A DNA stretch of 64,000 nt from DATFVA01 sp963774455 (GTDB lineage: Bacteria; Bacteroidota; Ignavibacteria; Ignavibacteriales; Ignavibacteriaceae): contig CAVZFD010000005.1 in assembly GCA_963774455.1 (NCBI GenBank), positions 868,001 to 932,000 of the forward strand, read 5' to 3'. This document shows positions 1-8,452 of the stretch, in pieces. Numbering within the stretch: position 1 is the first letter of the stretch; every line of letters begins with the position of its first letter. The position numbers and the translations under genes were made by a program. The notes below the pieces were generated by a model. That model did no database searches and was not told the origin of the DNA. It saw only the letters and a program-made list of their open reading frames with translations.

Positions 1-393
1 ATATGGCTGGGATTTCCATTTATGATGATAATTGCTCTCGGTGCGCTGCAGAGCATTCCTAAGGAATTATATGAGGCAGCCGATATAGACGGAGCGAAAT
101 GGTATCAAAAGCTTAAGTCGATTACCATACCGCTGATAAAACCGGTGATGATCCCTGCAATTACCCTTGGCGTGATTTGGACATTCAATAATATAAATGT
201 GGTCTGGCTGGTAAGCAATGCAGGAGAGCCCTCGGATAAAACACATATATTGGTCTCTTTTGTTTACAAGGCGGCATTTAATTTATACAGGTACGGTTAC
301 GCCGCTGCCTTCAGTGTGGTTATCTTTTTAATTCTGCTTGCGTTCGGATTAACGTTCCTGAGGAGGACGCGTGCAACAGAATCTATTTACTAA
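1..393 (+). CDS. Sugar ABC transporter permease, MalF-like (5' end outside window)
   Basis: Inner-membrane permease subunit of a carbohydrate ABC importer. The reading frame is open from base 1, so the N-terminus lies upstream of the window and only about the last 130 residues are visible. The EAA loop that contacts the ATPase is clear: YEAADIDGAKWYQKL followed by ITIPLIKP. Hydrophobic segments flank it (PVMIPAITLGVIWTF and a final VVIFLILLAFGLTFL). The next gene encodes a MalG-type partner, so the two form the usual heterodimer. The substrate is probably a maltodextrin or another oligosaccharide, judged by family resemblance and the nearby sugar MFS gene; it cannot be fixed from the sequence. 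No ATPase or binding protein is visible here. Confidence 0.85.
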   Translation: MWLGFPFMMIIALGALQSIPKELYEAADIDGAKWYQKLKSITIPLIKPVMIPAITLGVIWTFNNINVVWLVSNAGEPSDKTHILVSFVYKAAFNLYRYGYAAAFSVVIFLILLAFGLTFLRRTRATESIY

Positions 394-401
394 AATTATC
401 T

Positions 402-459
402 TTGTGCCTTAGAGTCTTAGTGGCAATTTTTTCGGCCACGAAGACCCAAAGACGCTAAG
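402..459. repeat. REP-like imperfect palindrome
   Basis: An imperfect inverted repeat fills the short gap between the two permease genes. The left arm (about 405-424) reads cttagagtcttagtggc and the right arm (about 435-456) is its near-complement, gccacgaagacccaaag, with an AT-rich loop between. The wording resembles short dispersed palindromes of the kind ccacgaagacacgaag known from many environmental genomes. It could fold in mRNA and lower expression of the downstream permease relative to the first. There is no T-tract, so it is probably not a terminator. Confidence 0.55.
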
Positions 460-476
460 CTAACAAATTTAAAATC

Positions 477-1310
477 ATGAATAGAAAAAAATTACTCGCA
501 GACATTTTGACATACTTATTCCTTATCATCTTTACTGTTGTCGCGTTGTACCCTGTAGTAAATGTCTTTACAATTTCAATAAGACCGAATGACAGGCTTT
601 TATCTACCTCATTGTCAATAATTCCTGATAACGCAACTTTCAAACAGTATGTTGAACTCTTTACGAACCGGCCATTTCTAACCTGGGTATGGAACAGCAC
701 GATCGTATCTTTTGTCGTTACAGTTACCGGTGTTGTACTTGCTTCCACTGCCGGATATGCATTGTCAAGGTTTCAGTTTATAGGCAAGCAGTTTAGTATG
801 CTGGGATTGCTTACAACCCAGATGTTCCCTGCAACAATGCTTCTCCTTCCGATGTACATTATGCTAATCAAACTGGGACTAATCAATAGCTACCTGGGAA
901 TTATAATCGTTTATTCCGCAACTGCACTTCCGTTTTGTGTCTGGCAGATGAAAGGTTATTATGATACAATTCCTTTAAGTCTTGAAGAAAGCGCGCGTAT
1001 TGACGGATGCAACCGCTGGCAGGCTTTTTATAAAATAATTTTCCCTCTCGCCGCACCTGCGCTTGTTATTACTGCACTCTTTTCGTTTATGACAGCATGG
1101 TCTGAGTATATAGTAGCCGCCCAGGTTCTACAGGATACATCTCTCTATACCCTGCCGTTGGGATTAAAATCATTTCAGTCGAACTTAACAACCGAATGGG
1201 GCTTATATGCCGCGGCCGCACTTATAGTGAGTATTCCTGTGGTGATATTGTTCATTGTATTAAGCAAATGGCTTGTTTCAGGTCTTACCTTGGGAAGCGT
1301 AAAAGGATAG
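477..1310 (+). CDS. Sugar ABC transporter permease, MalG-like
   Basis: Second permease subunit of the sugar importer, 277 residues, the usual length for MalG-type proteins. It has an N-terminal transmembrane helix (residues about 8-30) and roughly six membrane segments. The EAA loop near residues 170-195 (LEESARIDGCNRWQAFYKII) is intact, followed by FPLAAPALVITALFSF. The C-terminus ends with LSKWLVSGLTLGSVKG, a typical MalG tail. The start ATG at 477 has no clear Shine-Dalgarno, as is common in this group. The gene follows the MalF-like gene by 83 bases containing a palindrome, so the pair is probably co-transcribed. Substrate is not determinable, but a disaccharide or maltodextrin fits. Confidence 0.88.
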   Translation: MNRKKLLADILTYLFLIIFTVVALYPVVNVFTISIRPNDRLLSTSLSIIPDNATFKQYVELFTNRPFLTWVWNSTIVSFVVTVTGVVLASTAGYALSRFQFIGKQFSMLGLLTTQMFPATMLLLPMYIMLIKLGLINSYLGIIIVYSATALPFCVWQMKGYYDTIPLSLEESARIDGCNRWQAFYKIIFPLAAPALVITALFSFMTAWSEYIVAAQVLQDTSLYTLPLGLKSFQSNLTTEWGLYAAAALIVSIPVVILFIVLSKWLVSGLTLGSVKG

Positions 1311-1367
1311 TGATTGAAATATTGCAGATTGCAAATTGAAAAATAATTTAGATCCCGCAAGAGTCAA

Positions 1368-2882
1368 CTATCTGATCTCATCAACGTCCTTGACAAACAT
1401 TACCATAATCCCTGCAAAGATCATTGATGCGCCTCCAAGCAGCAGAGCATAAATAGCTTCACCTCCGAAAGGAACTCTTACAAACCAGCCAAGTATCGCA
1501 GCAGCTGTAATCTGGGGGATCACGATAAAGAAATTAAATATTCCCATATATACACCCATCTTTTCAGGAGGAATGGAACCTGCAAGGATTGCATAAGGCA
1601 TCGCAAGGATTGACGCCCAGGCGAGTCCGATCCCTAGTTCTGATATCAGAAGGAGATCGGGGTTCTGAATTACATAGAATGACGCAAAGGAAATTCCGCC
1701 TATAACAAGACTTATCATATGAACGCTTTTTCTGCTCGTCCTTTTAGCAAGCCAGACAAGCACGAATGCCATCACAGCAGCGAAGCCGTTGTAAACGGAC
1801 ATCAGCACACCAACCCAATCAGCCCCCTTATTAAATAACTCTGAAGTCGGATCGGTTGCCCCGTAAATATGATGTGTAACTGCCGGTGTAGTATAAATCC
1901 ACATAGCAAATAAAGCAAACCAGGAAAAAAACTGAACCACGGCAAGCTGCTTCATAGTAGTCGGCATTTTGTATAAATCGTTGGTGACGACAACAAAACC
2001 ATTTTTGATACTTCCCGATTTTGTCATCAACCCGGCGACAAGCTGCACGACACCGAATGCCACCAGTCCTACGAATAAAACATATAACCCGAAATCATTT
2101 TCATTCAGTACAAAATATAATATGGCTGAACAGGCCAATCCTGCTGCGAGCCAGAAGGTGCCGTTCCTGAAAAATTTTGAAGCGGAAACATCTGCGGAAA
2201 CCTGATTCGCAGAGATTCCGGGTGATCCCGCTTCACTTTCAGAAAATCTTTTTAATTCTTCGGGCGAATATTCTTTGGATGTAACAACTGTCCATAGTAC
2301 AGCAAGGAAGAAAACAGCACCGCCGATATAAAAGGAAAATTTCACCGAATCAGGAATCTGACCTGCAGGTGCAGTGTTTGCAATATTAAACCAATTAGTG
2401 AGAACATAAGGAAGCGCCGAAGCAACTACAGCTCCTATTCCGATAAAAAAGCTCTGTGTTGAATAGCCAATGGTTCGCTGTTCGGATGGGAGGTTATCGG
2501 CAACGAAGGCACGGAACGGTTCCATTGAAATATTTATGGAGGCATCCATTATCCATAGCATACCGGCAGCAACCCAAAGAACAGGTGAGTTGGGCATAAA
2601 AATGATAGCTGCAGAAGCAAGAATTGCACCTCCGAAGAAGTACGGTCTCCTTCTGCCGAGTCTTGTCCATGTCTTATCGCTGAAATGACCTATTATAGGT
2701 TGTATTATTAATCCGGTAACAGGTGCCGCTATCCACAAAATAGGTATTGAATCGATATCAGCCCCCAATGTTTCAAAAATTCTGCTTACATTTGCATTTT
2801 GAAGTGCGAAGCCAAACTGGATACCGAGGAATCCGAAACTCATATTCCAGATCTGCCAGAAGCTTAGGCGGGGTTTTTGCAT
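1368..2882 (-). CDS. MFS sugar transporter (GPH/SLC45-like)
   Basis: Major facilitator transporter of 504 residues with about twelve membrane segments. The N-terminus, LSFWQIWNMSFGFLGIQFGF, and the loop GHFSDKTWTRLGRRRPYFFG (the MFS motif between helices 2 and 3) match the glycoside/sucrose-type carriers found beside maltose and maltodextrin genes in Bacteroidota relatives. A second signature, RAFVADNLPSEQRTIGYS, lies near residue 125. It probably moves an alpha-glucoside by proton symport. It converges on the ABC permease pair, with about 57 bases between the gene ends, so it is a separate transcription unit. Function is inferred from family resemblance and context. Confidence 0.85.
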   Translation of the reverse strand: MQKPRLSFWQIWNMSFGFLGIQFGFALQNANVSRIFETLGADIDSIPILWIAAPVTGLIIQPIIGHFSDKTWTRLGRRRPYFFGGAILASAAIIFMPNSPVLWVAAGMLWIMDASINISMEPFRAFVADNLPSEQRTIGYSTQSFFIGIGAVVASALPYVLTNWFNIANTAPAGQIPDSVKFSFYIGGAVFFLAVLWTVVTSKEYSPEELKRFSESEAGSPGISANQVSADVSASKFFRNGTFWLAAGLACSAILYFVLNENDFGLYVLFVGLVAFGVVQLVAGLMTKSGSIKNGFVVVTNDLYKMPTTMKQLAVVQFFSWFALFAMWIYTTPAVTHHIYGATDPTSELFNKGADWVGVLMSVYNGFAAVMAFVLVWLAKRTSRKSVHMISLVIGGISFASFYVIQNPDLLLISELGIGLAWASILAMPYAILAGSIPPEKMGVYMGIFNFFIVIPQITAAAILGWFVRVPFGGEAIYALLLGGASMIFAGIMVMFVKDVDEIR

Positions 2883-3214
2883 CTGTTGTTCCTTAAAGAA
2901 AACTTAACTTAAACGGAAAAAACTTAGTCTTTTTCCGAATCAAAACAAAAAGGCACATTTAACTTTCTTTTGGTTTTGACAACTTTCTTGCGATTTTCTG
3001 ACAGCCATAAGTCACCTTCATCCCGGCCTCTCTTCGGCCTCACCTCGGCCTCCAAAAGGCAGATACCAGGCTCCCTGAAAGCGTCTCCCTCCTATTAACG
3101 GATTTAAATTCTACCTCAAGATAATTTTTTAAATGGGTGGAACTATATTATTTTTTAGGATAACTTTAATAAATCCTTTAATAAATTCAGATAAAACCCC
3201 GGAGGCATATTTCT
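2883..3214. other. Divergent intergenic region with short 11-bp tandem repeats
   Basis: This gap separates two divergent genes and must contain both promoters, but I could not assign clear boxes. It holds three CGGCCTC units starting at 3024, 3035 and 3046, exactly 11 bases apart. The last bases before the cytochrome gene contain a good ribosome site (ccggagg near 3199). No ORF or RNA gene is supported. Confidence 0.5.
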
Positions 3215-3946
3215 ATGTTTAAGAGATTAACTATCCTTGCATCGGTTATCTTTCTGTCGTCTGTGTTTTCACATGCTCAGGTTCCTGATAAATTTACAAA
3301 TCTGCAAGTATTGCCCAAACTGATTTCAAAGGAAAAACTTCTCGGCACGATGAGATCCTTCTCCGATGCTCTTGGTGTCAACTGCGGATTTTGTCACGCT
3401 GATCAGGAAGGTACGGACAAGCTTGATTTTCCATCTGACAAAAAAGAAGAAAAAGAAGAGGCAAGGGTAATGTTGAAGATGGTTATGGGAATTAACAAGG
3501 ATTACCTTTCACAGTTATCCAAATATACCAGCGATGTAATGACTGTTAAGTGCGTTACCTGCCACCGCGGAAATAAGAAACCTCTGATGCTGGAGGATGT
3601 TCTGCTAACTACAATTAAAGATAAGGGTCTTCCCCAGGCCATAAGCACCTATCATCAGCTGCATGACCAATACTACGGAAGTTTTACTTATGATTTTTCA
3701 CCTGAAACTCTCGTCAAACTTGTGGAAATGCTGAATGATGAACAAAGATATGATGACGCACTTGGGATTGCCAATCTTAATATTGAAGTTTATCCTAATT
3801 CAGGGATGGCTTATTATGGACTAGGCGAAGCTTACCAGGCAAAAGGTGATAAAGAAAAAGCTCTCGAAACGTATAAGAAAGCCAAAGAGATGATGCCTGA
3901 AAGTTCGCGTTTTATTGACAGAAAAATTCAGGAATTGAAGGAATAA
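3215..3946 (+). CDS. Secreted diheme cytochrome c, reaction-centre-type, with TPR tail
   Basis: Periplasmic electron-transfer protein of 243 residues. A signal peptide (residues 1-21, ending SHA-Q) precedes two c-heme motifs, CGFCH at 57-61 and CVTCH at 113-117. Between them lies ARVMLKMVMGIN, a pattern typical of the photosynthetic-reaction-centre cytochrome (CytoC_RC) family, where Met can serve as axial ligand. From about residue 165 two TPR repeats follow (DALGIANLNIEVYPNSGMAY and a KALETYKKAKEMMP repeat). The start has a strong ribosome site, ccggagg. Family members occur in many non-phototrophs, so this does not imply photosynthesis. The gene ends 13 bases before pabA and may share its transcript. 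The redox partner is unknown. Confidence 0.85.
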   Translation: MFKRLTILASVIFLSSVFSHAQVPDKFTNLQVLPKLISKEKLLGTMRSFSDALGVNCGFCHADQEGTDKLDFPSDKKEEKEEARVMLKMVMGINKDYLSQLSKYTSDVMTVKCVTCHRGNKKPLMLEDVLLTTIKDKGLPQAISTYHQLHDQYYGSFTYDFSPETLVKLVEMLNDEQRYDDALGIANLNIEVYPNSGMAYYGLGEAYQAKGDKEKALETYKKAKEMMPESSRFIDRKIQELKE

Positions 3947-3959
3947 TTCGTGCTCCTCT

Positions 3960-4538
3960 ATGGAAATTGCACTTATTGACAATTATGATTCCTTCACATA
4001 CAATATCGTTGAACTTGTAAGGAGGATTCCAGGGACCAGCCTGGAGGTGCTGCCATATGATCAGCTGAGGATCAGTAAACTTGATAGGTACAAGAGACTG
4101 ATTATATCTCCGGGTCCCGGTCTCCCGGATGAATTTCCTCTGCTTCAGGATATGCTTAAGACATATCATTCAAAGATCCCAATGCTGGGAATATGCCTGG
4201 GACATGAAGCAATTTCCCGTTTCTTCGGCGCTGAACTGGATCATCTTCCGGCCGTTGTTCATGGTCAGCCGAAAGAAATAAATATATCCGGGCCATCGCT
4301 TCTTTTTAAGGGGGTCCCATCTAAGTTTAAAGCAGGTTTGTATCATTCATGGGTGATTGATAAAAGTAGTATGCCCAATGAGCTTGAGGTTACGGCTGTT
4401 TCAGAGGATGATAAGATTATGTCGTTCAGGCATAAAGAGTATAATCTTTTCGGCGTACAGTTCCATCCTGAGTCGATTATAACAGAGTACGGCATAGAGA
4501 TGATGACAAATTTCCTGAATTTGGATGGTGAAGAATGA
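3960..4538 (+). CDS. pabA: Aminodeoxychorismate/anthranilate synthase glutamine amidotransferase subunit
   Basis: Class I glutamine amidotransferase that releases ammonia from glutamine for PabB. It has 192 residues, the normal length. The nucleophile is Cys79 in GICLGHE, and His169/Glu171 in FGVQFHPES complete the triad. IISPGPG at 48-54 is the oxyanion-region signature. The partner gene overlaps by an ATGA stop-start and is of the PabB type, and an aminotransferase class IV gene follows, so folate synthesis is more likely than tryptophan synthesis. A dual role with a TrpE encoded elsewhere cannot be excluded. Confidence 0.9.
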   Translation: MEIALIDNYDSFTYNIVELVRRIPGTSLEVLPYDQLRISKLDRYKRLIISPGPGLPDEFPLLQDMLKTYHSKIPMLGICLGHEAISRFFGAELDHLPAVVHGQPKEINISGPSLLFKGVPSKFKAGLYHSWVIDKSSMPNELEVTAVSEDDKIMSFRHKEYNLFGVQFHPESIITEYGIEMMTNFLNLDGEE

Positions 4539-5503
4539 GCCTTCCGGAATTCATTAAGAAGGTTAACACTTACAGCAGTGAAGGCATTCCATTTTTTTTC
4601 CTGGCAGATTTTGAACTGAAGAAACCGTTTGTTTGCAAACTGGATGAAACAGGGCGGGAAGGGATCTTCTACGATATAAAAGGGAATAAAAATTTTGATA
4701 CCGGGCAGCATCATAAGCCCAAACAGTTTAAGAAAGTTCCCGTCAAAAAAGAAATATACCTTGAAGCATTCGAAAAAGTGAAGCATCATCTCGACAGGGG
4801 AGATACATACCTTGTAAACCTGACCTTTCCTACGTCCATTGAAACAGATCTCTCTCTACAGGAAATATTTTATACGGCAAAAGCTCCCTATAAACTTCTA
4901 TATAAAGATGAGTTCCTGGTTTTTTCGCCTGAGTGTTTTGTGAAGATTACCGACGGCGAAATGTTCTCGTATCCTATGAAAGGCACAATCGATGCTTCAT
5001 TGCCTGAAGCTGAAGAAATTCTGCTTAAGAACGAGAAAGAAATATATGAACACAACACCATAGTTGACCTGATAAGGAATGATGTTTCGCTCTCGGCTGT
5101 TGACGTTACTGTGACAAAGTTCAGGTACATTGGCAAAATTCATACGAACCAGAAGGACCTGCTTCAGGTAAGCTCAGAAATTAAAGGAGTACTTAAAAAG
5201 AACTGGAAACAAAACCTGGGAGACATTTTAGTGAGAATGCTTCCTGCAGGCTCGATAAGCGGTGCTCCTAAACAAAAAACTATAGAGGTCATTAAAAGTG
5301 CAGAACAGCAGGACAGAGGATGGTTCACAGGAATCTTTGGAATATTCGAGGGAAGAAATTTGGAGAGTGCTGTCATGATCCGGTATATTGAGAAGACACC
5401 AATTGGATTACAGTTCAGGAGCGGCGGAGGAATCACCGCGTTAAGCGATCCTGAAAATGAATACCAGGAAATGATAAATAAAGTATATGTACCCACTGGT
5501 TGA
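4535..5503 (+). CDS. pabB: Aminodeoxychorismate synthase component I
   Basis: Chorismate-binding enzyme that converts chorismate and ammonia to 4-amino-4-deoxychorismate. At 322 residues it is shorter than E. coli PabB and consists mostly of the catalytic domain. Conserved elements include DTYLVNLTFPT, EHNTIVDLIRNDVS, GSISGAPKQKTIEVI and FRSGGGITALSDPENEYQE, the last two lining the active site. The start ATG overlaps the pabA stop by four bases (ATGA), and the end overlaps the next gene by 17 bases, which indicates translational coupling of the whole set. The reduced N-terminal domain may mean there is no tryptophan-binding regulatory pocket. Confidence 0.9.
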   Translation: MSLPEFIKKVNTYSSEGIPFFFLADFELKKPFVCKLDETGREGIFYDIKGNKNFDTGQHHKPKQFKKVPVKKEIYLEAFEKVKHHLDRGDTYLVNLTFPTSIETDLSLQEIFYTAKAPYKLLYKDEFLVFSPECFVKITDGEMFSYPMKGTIDASLPEAEEILLKNEKEIYEHNTIVDLIRNDVSLSAVDVTVTKFRYIGKIHTNQKDLLQVSSEIKGVLKKNWKQNLGDILVRMLPAGSISGAPKQKTIEVIKSAEQQDRGWFTGIFGIFEGRNLESAVMIRYIEKTPIGLQFRSGGGITALSDPENEYQEMINKVYVPTG

Positions 5504-6083
5504 AACAATAAGAATTAAAAACGGTGTGCCGCAGAATTTAAAATGGCACCAGGAAAGGTATGAGAGATCCTGCAGAACTTTCCTTGAAGCGGATCCGAAG
5601 TTCATCCTTGAAGATAAGATAAATGTACCGTCGTCATTAACTGAAGGTACGGTAAAATGCAGATTTCTCTACAATAAAGACTCCGTTAAGACTGAATTTC
5701 ATAATTACAAAACCCCCCGTATACTTTCCCTTAAAATTGTAGAAGACGATACAATTGAATATTCACATAAATTTACGGACAGAACATCAATAAACAATCT
5801 TCTGAAAATGAAAGAGGAATGTGATGATATTCTGATTATTAAAAACGAATTCATTACAGATACTTCAATAGCAAATATAGTTTTCTTTGACGGCAAGAAT
5901 TGGATGACCCCTGCCGGTCCGCTTCTCAACGGCACAGCCCGGGCAAGGCTTCTCAATGAAGGAAAAATCACTGCCGCAATTATCATGATGGAAGATTTAA
6001 GAAAATTCTCTCACTTCAGATTGATAAATGCTATGCTGGAATTTGAGGAGCAGGAGATGATAGGCATTTCGGGCTTAAAATAA
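5487..6083 (+). CDS. Short class IV aminotransferase, probable aminodeoxychorismate lyase
   Basis: Fold-type IV PLP enzyme of 198 residues, clearly shorter than E. coli PabC (about 270). The likely PLP lysine is Lys95 in HKFTDR, and ITDTSIANIVFF (about 126-137) and LLNGTARARLL (about 149-159) are the conserved substrate and cofactor loops of the family. Position directly after and overlapping pabB makes the role of releasing p-aminobenzoate and pyruvate from aminodeoxychorismate the best inference. The N-terminal lobe is compact, which is common in this short subfamily. A hairpin right after the stop closes the operon. Confidence 0.8.
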   Translation: MYPLVETIRIKNGVPQNLKWHQERYERSCRTFLEADPKFILEDKINVPSSLTEGTVKCRFLYNKDSVKTEFHNYKTPRILSLKIVEDDTIEYSHKFTDRTSINNLLKMKEECDDILIIKNEFITDTSIANIVFFDGKNWMTPAGPLLNGTARARLLNEGKITAAIIMMEDLRKFSHFRLINAMLEFEEQEMIGISGLK

Positions 6084-6086
6084 AGA

Positions 6087-6115
6087 AGGCTGTCTCACAG
6101 GTTCTGAGACAGCCT
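6087..6115. terminator. Hairpin after the pab operon
   Basis: A perfect 11-bp stem, aggctgtctca and tgagacagcct, with a 7-base loop lies four bases after the pabC-like stop. On the plus strand only a short AT-rich tail follows. On the minus strand the stem is followed by tctttatttta. It may work in both directions, for the pab operon and for the remnant gene opposite. Confidence 0.7.
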
Positions 6116-6141
6116 CATAAATCTGGGAAGATTATTACTAA

Positions 6142-6345
6142 TTAAGCTCTTGCTGCCTGGTTTATTCCCTGGATTGCAATTCTTGTCAGCAGTGTATTTG
6201 CTTCACCTTCCTCTTCGAGAGTAGCTTGCGGTTTATCTGCCACTCCGTAAATATCCAATTGTTCTGCATAAGTACTCAATGAACCGTAAGAAGCTATTTC
6301 ATAACGCTCAACTTTCTGAGCTGCAGAAATTAAGGCTGCATAGCA
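6142..6345 (-). pseudogene. Remnant of a DUF892 (YciE/YciF) ferritin-like gene
   Basis: Only the C-terminal third of a DUF892 ferritin-like protein is present. The readable part runs from ALISAAQKVERYEIASYG through STYAEQLDIYGVA to TLEEEGEANTLLTRIA, matching the last helices of the family (the pattern AAQ-VE-YEIA-YG). About the first 100 residues are missing: upstream of roughly 6345 the frame reads unrelated residues and runs into the promoter region of fni. A few residues also seem lost between GVA and TLEEE. I see no start codon or ribosome site at the homology boundary, so it is probably a decayed gene. A minimal functional peptide is unlikely. Confidence 0.65.
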
Positions 6346-6419
6346 GCATATAATAACAGGTATTTTTGTCAAAAATTTGATATTTTGTTCATCAAATAAA
6401 TCACAAATAAAGTAAACTG

Positions 6420-7466
6420 ATGAATCATAACCCCGATTCAACTTCCAAAAGAAAAAAGGAGCATATAGAACTGTCACTGACAGACAAAGTAGCCTTTAAG
6501 AGCAAAACGAACGGGTTTGAGTATTATGACTTCAATCACTATGCACTTACGGAAGTTGATCTCCGGGAGATAGACTTCAGCACGGTTTTTTTAGAGAAGA
6601 AAATCAGCTATCCTTTCCTGATTTCCTGCATGACCGGCGGTACTGCCGAGGCGGAAAATATCAATGCAAGACTTTCGGTGGCCGCTAATAACCTCAATAT
6701 ACCTCTTGGTGTTGGAAGTCAGCGCCAGGCCCTTGAGAACAAAGATTATCATGCTACATATAAAGCTATAAGGAAAAATGCTCCCTCAATTCCAATACTG
6801 GGCAATATCGGGGCAGCGCAGCTCGTAAAGATGGATAATTTCGATCAGATTAATTTCCTGGTCGACCTTATTGAAGCTGATGCAATGGTATTGCATGTTA
6901 ATCCGCTTCAGGAGCTTATACAAAAGGGGGGTGAACCAGAATTCACGGGGTTGCTGAAAAAATTAAGGAAGATGGTTAAGCAGGTGAAAGTGCCGGTAAT
7001 TGTTAAGGAAGTCGGCGCCGGTATCTCGGATAAAGCTGCAAAGCATCTGCTCGACTGCGGCGTTAAAGGAGTTGATGTTGCAGGAGCGGGCGGTACAAGC
7101 TGGGCCGGTGTAGAGATACTCAGGAATAAAGATGGTAAACTAAAGGAATTCTGGGATTGGGGAATTCCGACATCCTATTGCTTAAGAACCATCACCAGGT
7201 TAAAAAAGAAATATAAGTTTACGCTTATCGGATCAGGAGGAATAAATACCGCTATTGAAGCAGCCAAAGCACTCGCTCTTGGTGCAGATATTATCGCATC
7301 CGCAAGAATAGTACTTCAGACACTTGATAAAGAAGATACAAAAGGTGTTGAAAAACTGGTGATAGATTGGTTCGATCATATAAAGAAAATTATGTTTCTC
7401 ACCGGTTCATCATCACTTAAAGAACTTAGAAAAAATAAGTTGAATGAGAGGGGAAGTCTTCATTGA
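6420..7466 (+). CDS. fni: Type 2 isopentenyl-diphosphate delta-isomerase
   Basis: FMN- and NADPH-dependent isomerase interconverting IPP and DMAPP in the cytoplasm, 348 residues. Family signatures are RKKEHIELSL at the N-terminus, ISCMTGGTAEAENIN, LGVGSQRQALEN, ILGNIGAAQLV, LHVNPLQELIQ, VPVIVKEVGAGIS and the FMN-phosphate loop IGSGGINTAIEAAKALALGA. All the usual motifs are intact. The stop codon overlaps the TTG start of the prenyl synthase gene (TTGA), so the two are co-translated and act in sequence: Fni makes the allylic primer used next. The start ATG at 6420 lies about 75 bases beyond the DUF892 remnant boundary. Confidence 0.93.
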   Translation: MNHNPDSTSKRKKEHIELSLTDKVAFKSKTNGFEYYDFNHYALTEVDLREIDFSTVFLEKKISYPFLISCMTGGTAEAENINARLSVAANNLNIPLGVGSQRQALENKDYHATYKAIRKNAPSIPILGNIGAAQLVKMDNFDQINFLVDLIEADAMVLHVNPLQELIQKGGEPEFTGLLKKLRKMVKQVKVPVIVKEVGAGISDKAAKHLLDCGVKGVDVAGAGGTSWAGVEILRNKDGKLKEFWDWGIPTSYCLRTITRLKKKYKFTLIGSGGINTAIEAAKALALGADIIASARIVLQTLDKEDTKGVEKLVIDWFDHIKKIMFLTGSSSLKELRKNKLNERGSLH

Positions 7467-8452
7467 GTACGCTTGTTGACTATAAGTCGATCCTGGAGAG
7501 GGAACAAAAGCAGGTTGAAAAAATATTAAAGCGTTCTCTATCAGCCAGGAAGCCGGAGAATCTTTATTCGCCTGCTTACTACATTATTGAAAGCGGTGGT
7601 AAACGTCTCAGGCCTATGCTGGTCTTATTATCAGCAAAAGCAGCCGGAGGCAAATACTCCGATGCCTACTATACCGGGGCTGCAGTCGAACTGCTTCATA
7701 ATTTCACCCTGGTTCACGATGATATTATGGATAATGCAGAGAAGAGACGAGGCAGGCTTACGCTGCATGTTAAATATGATGATCACACGGCAATTCTTGC
7801 CGGCGACAGTCTACTTGCTGTTGCATACGAAAACCTGCTGAAGGACAAAAAAGGGGGTACCAGGGAAATATTTACCGATTTCACAAAAGGACTTGTGGAA
7901 GTTTGTGAAGGGCAGAGTCTTGATAAGGAATACGAGACACGTAAGACTCTCGAACTTAACGAATATATCTGGATGATACAGAAGAAAACTGCCGCGATGC
8001 TGGCGATGTGCTGCTCGCTTGGAGCCAGACTTGGCAAAGGTTCACCGGAGGTTGTTAAGGCATTGTCTTCTTTTGGACGGAACATCGGAATAGCTTTCCA
8101 GGTTCAGGATGATCTGCTGGATTTAACGGCAGATGAACTTGAATTTGGAAAAAAGGTCGGCGGTGATCTTATGGAAGGGAAAAAAACATATCTTCTTGTT
8201 AAAGCACTTGAAAAAGCAAAGGGGAAGGATAAGGAACTTCTCCAGGCTTTGATCAGATCAAAAGGGGTAAAACCCGGAAAAGTTCCGGAATATAAGAAGC
8301 TTTATGAAAAGCTTGGGGTAATTGAAGATGCAAAGGAAGAAATAAAAAAATACACCGGCAGGGCCTTGCGGTCTTTGAGGATATTGAAAAACAGAGAAGA
8401 CCGTGAAATATTTAACTGGCTGGCTGAAATTCTCATTAAACGAATGAAGTAA
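7463..8452 (+). CDS. Trans-polyprenyl diphosphate synthase
   Basis: Head-to-tail prenyl transferase of 329 residues, making a C20 or longer polyprenyl diphosphate for carotenoids, quinones or lipids. Both aspartate-rich motifs are visible: Asp86-Asp87-x-x-Asp90 (HDDIMDNAEKRRG) and Asp216-Asp217-x-x-Asp220 (QVQDDLLDL). ESGGKRLRPML near residue 44 binds IPP. The residues before the first Asp motif (ELLHNFTLVHDD) have no bulky Phe/Tyr directly adjacent, so chain length is not obvious. The start is TTG at 7463, overlapping the fni stop. The end overlaps ptsH by one base (taatg). Confidence 0.88.
   Translation: MSTLVDYKSILEREQKQVEKILKRSLSARKPENLYSPAYYIIESGGKRLRPMLVLLSAKAAGGKYSDAYYTGAAVELLHNFTLVHDDIMDNAEKRRGRLTLHVKYDDHTAILAGDSLLAVAYENLLKDKKGGTREIFTDFTKGLVEVCEGQSLDKEYETRKTLELNEYIWMIQKKTAAMLAMCCSLGARLGKGSPEVVKALSSFGRNIGIAFQVQDDLLDLTADELEFGKKVGGDLMEGKKTYLLVKALEKAKGKDKELLQALIRSKGVKPGKVPEYKKLYEKLGVIEDAKEEIKKYTGRALRSLRILKNREDREIFNWLAEILIKRMK

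Noticed and set aside
6346..6477. N-terminal extension of the DUF892 remnant on the minus strand
   Set aside because: The residues do not resemble the family and the frame runs through the fni start region; the match ends near 6345.
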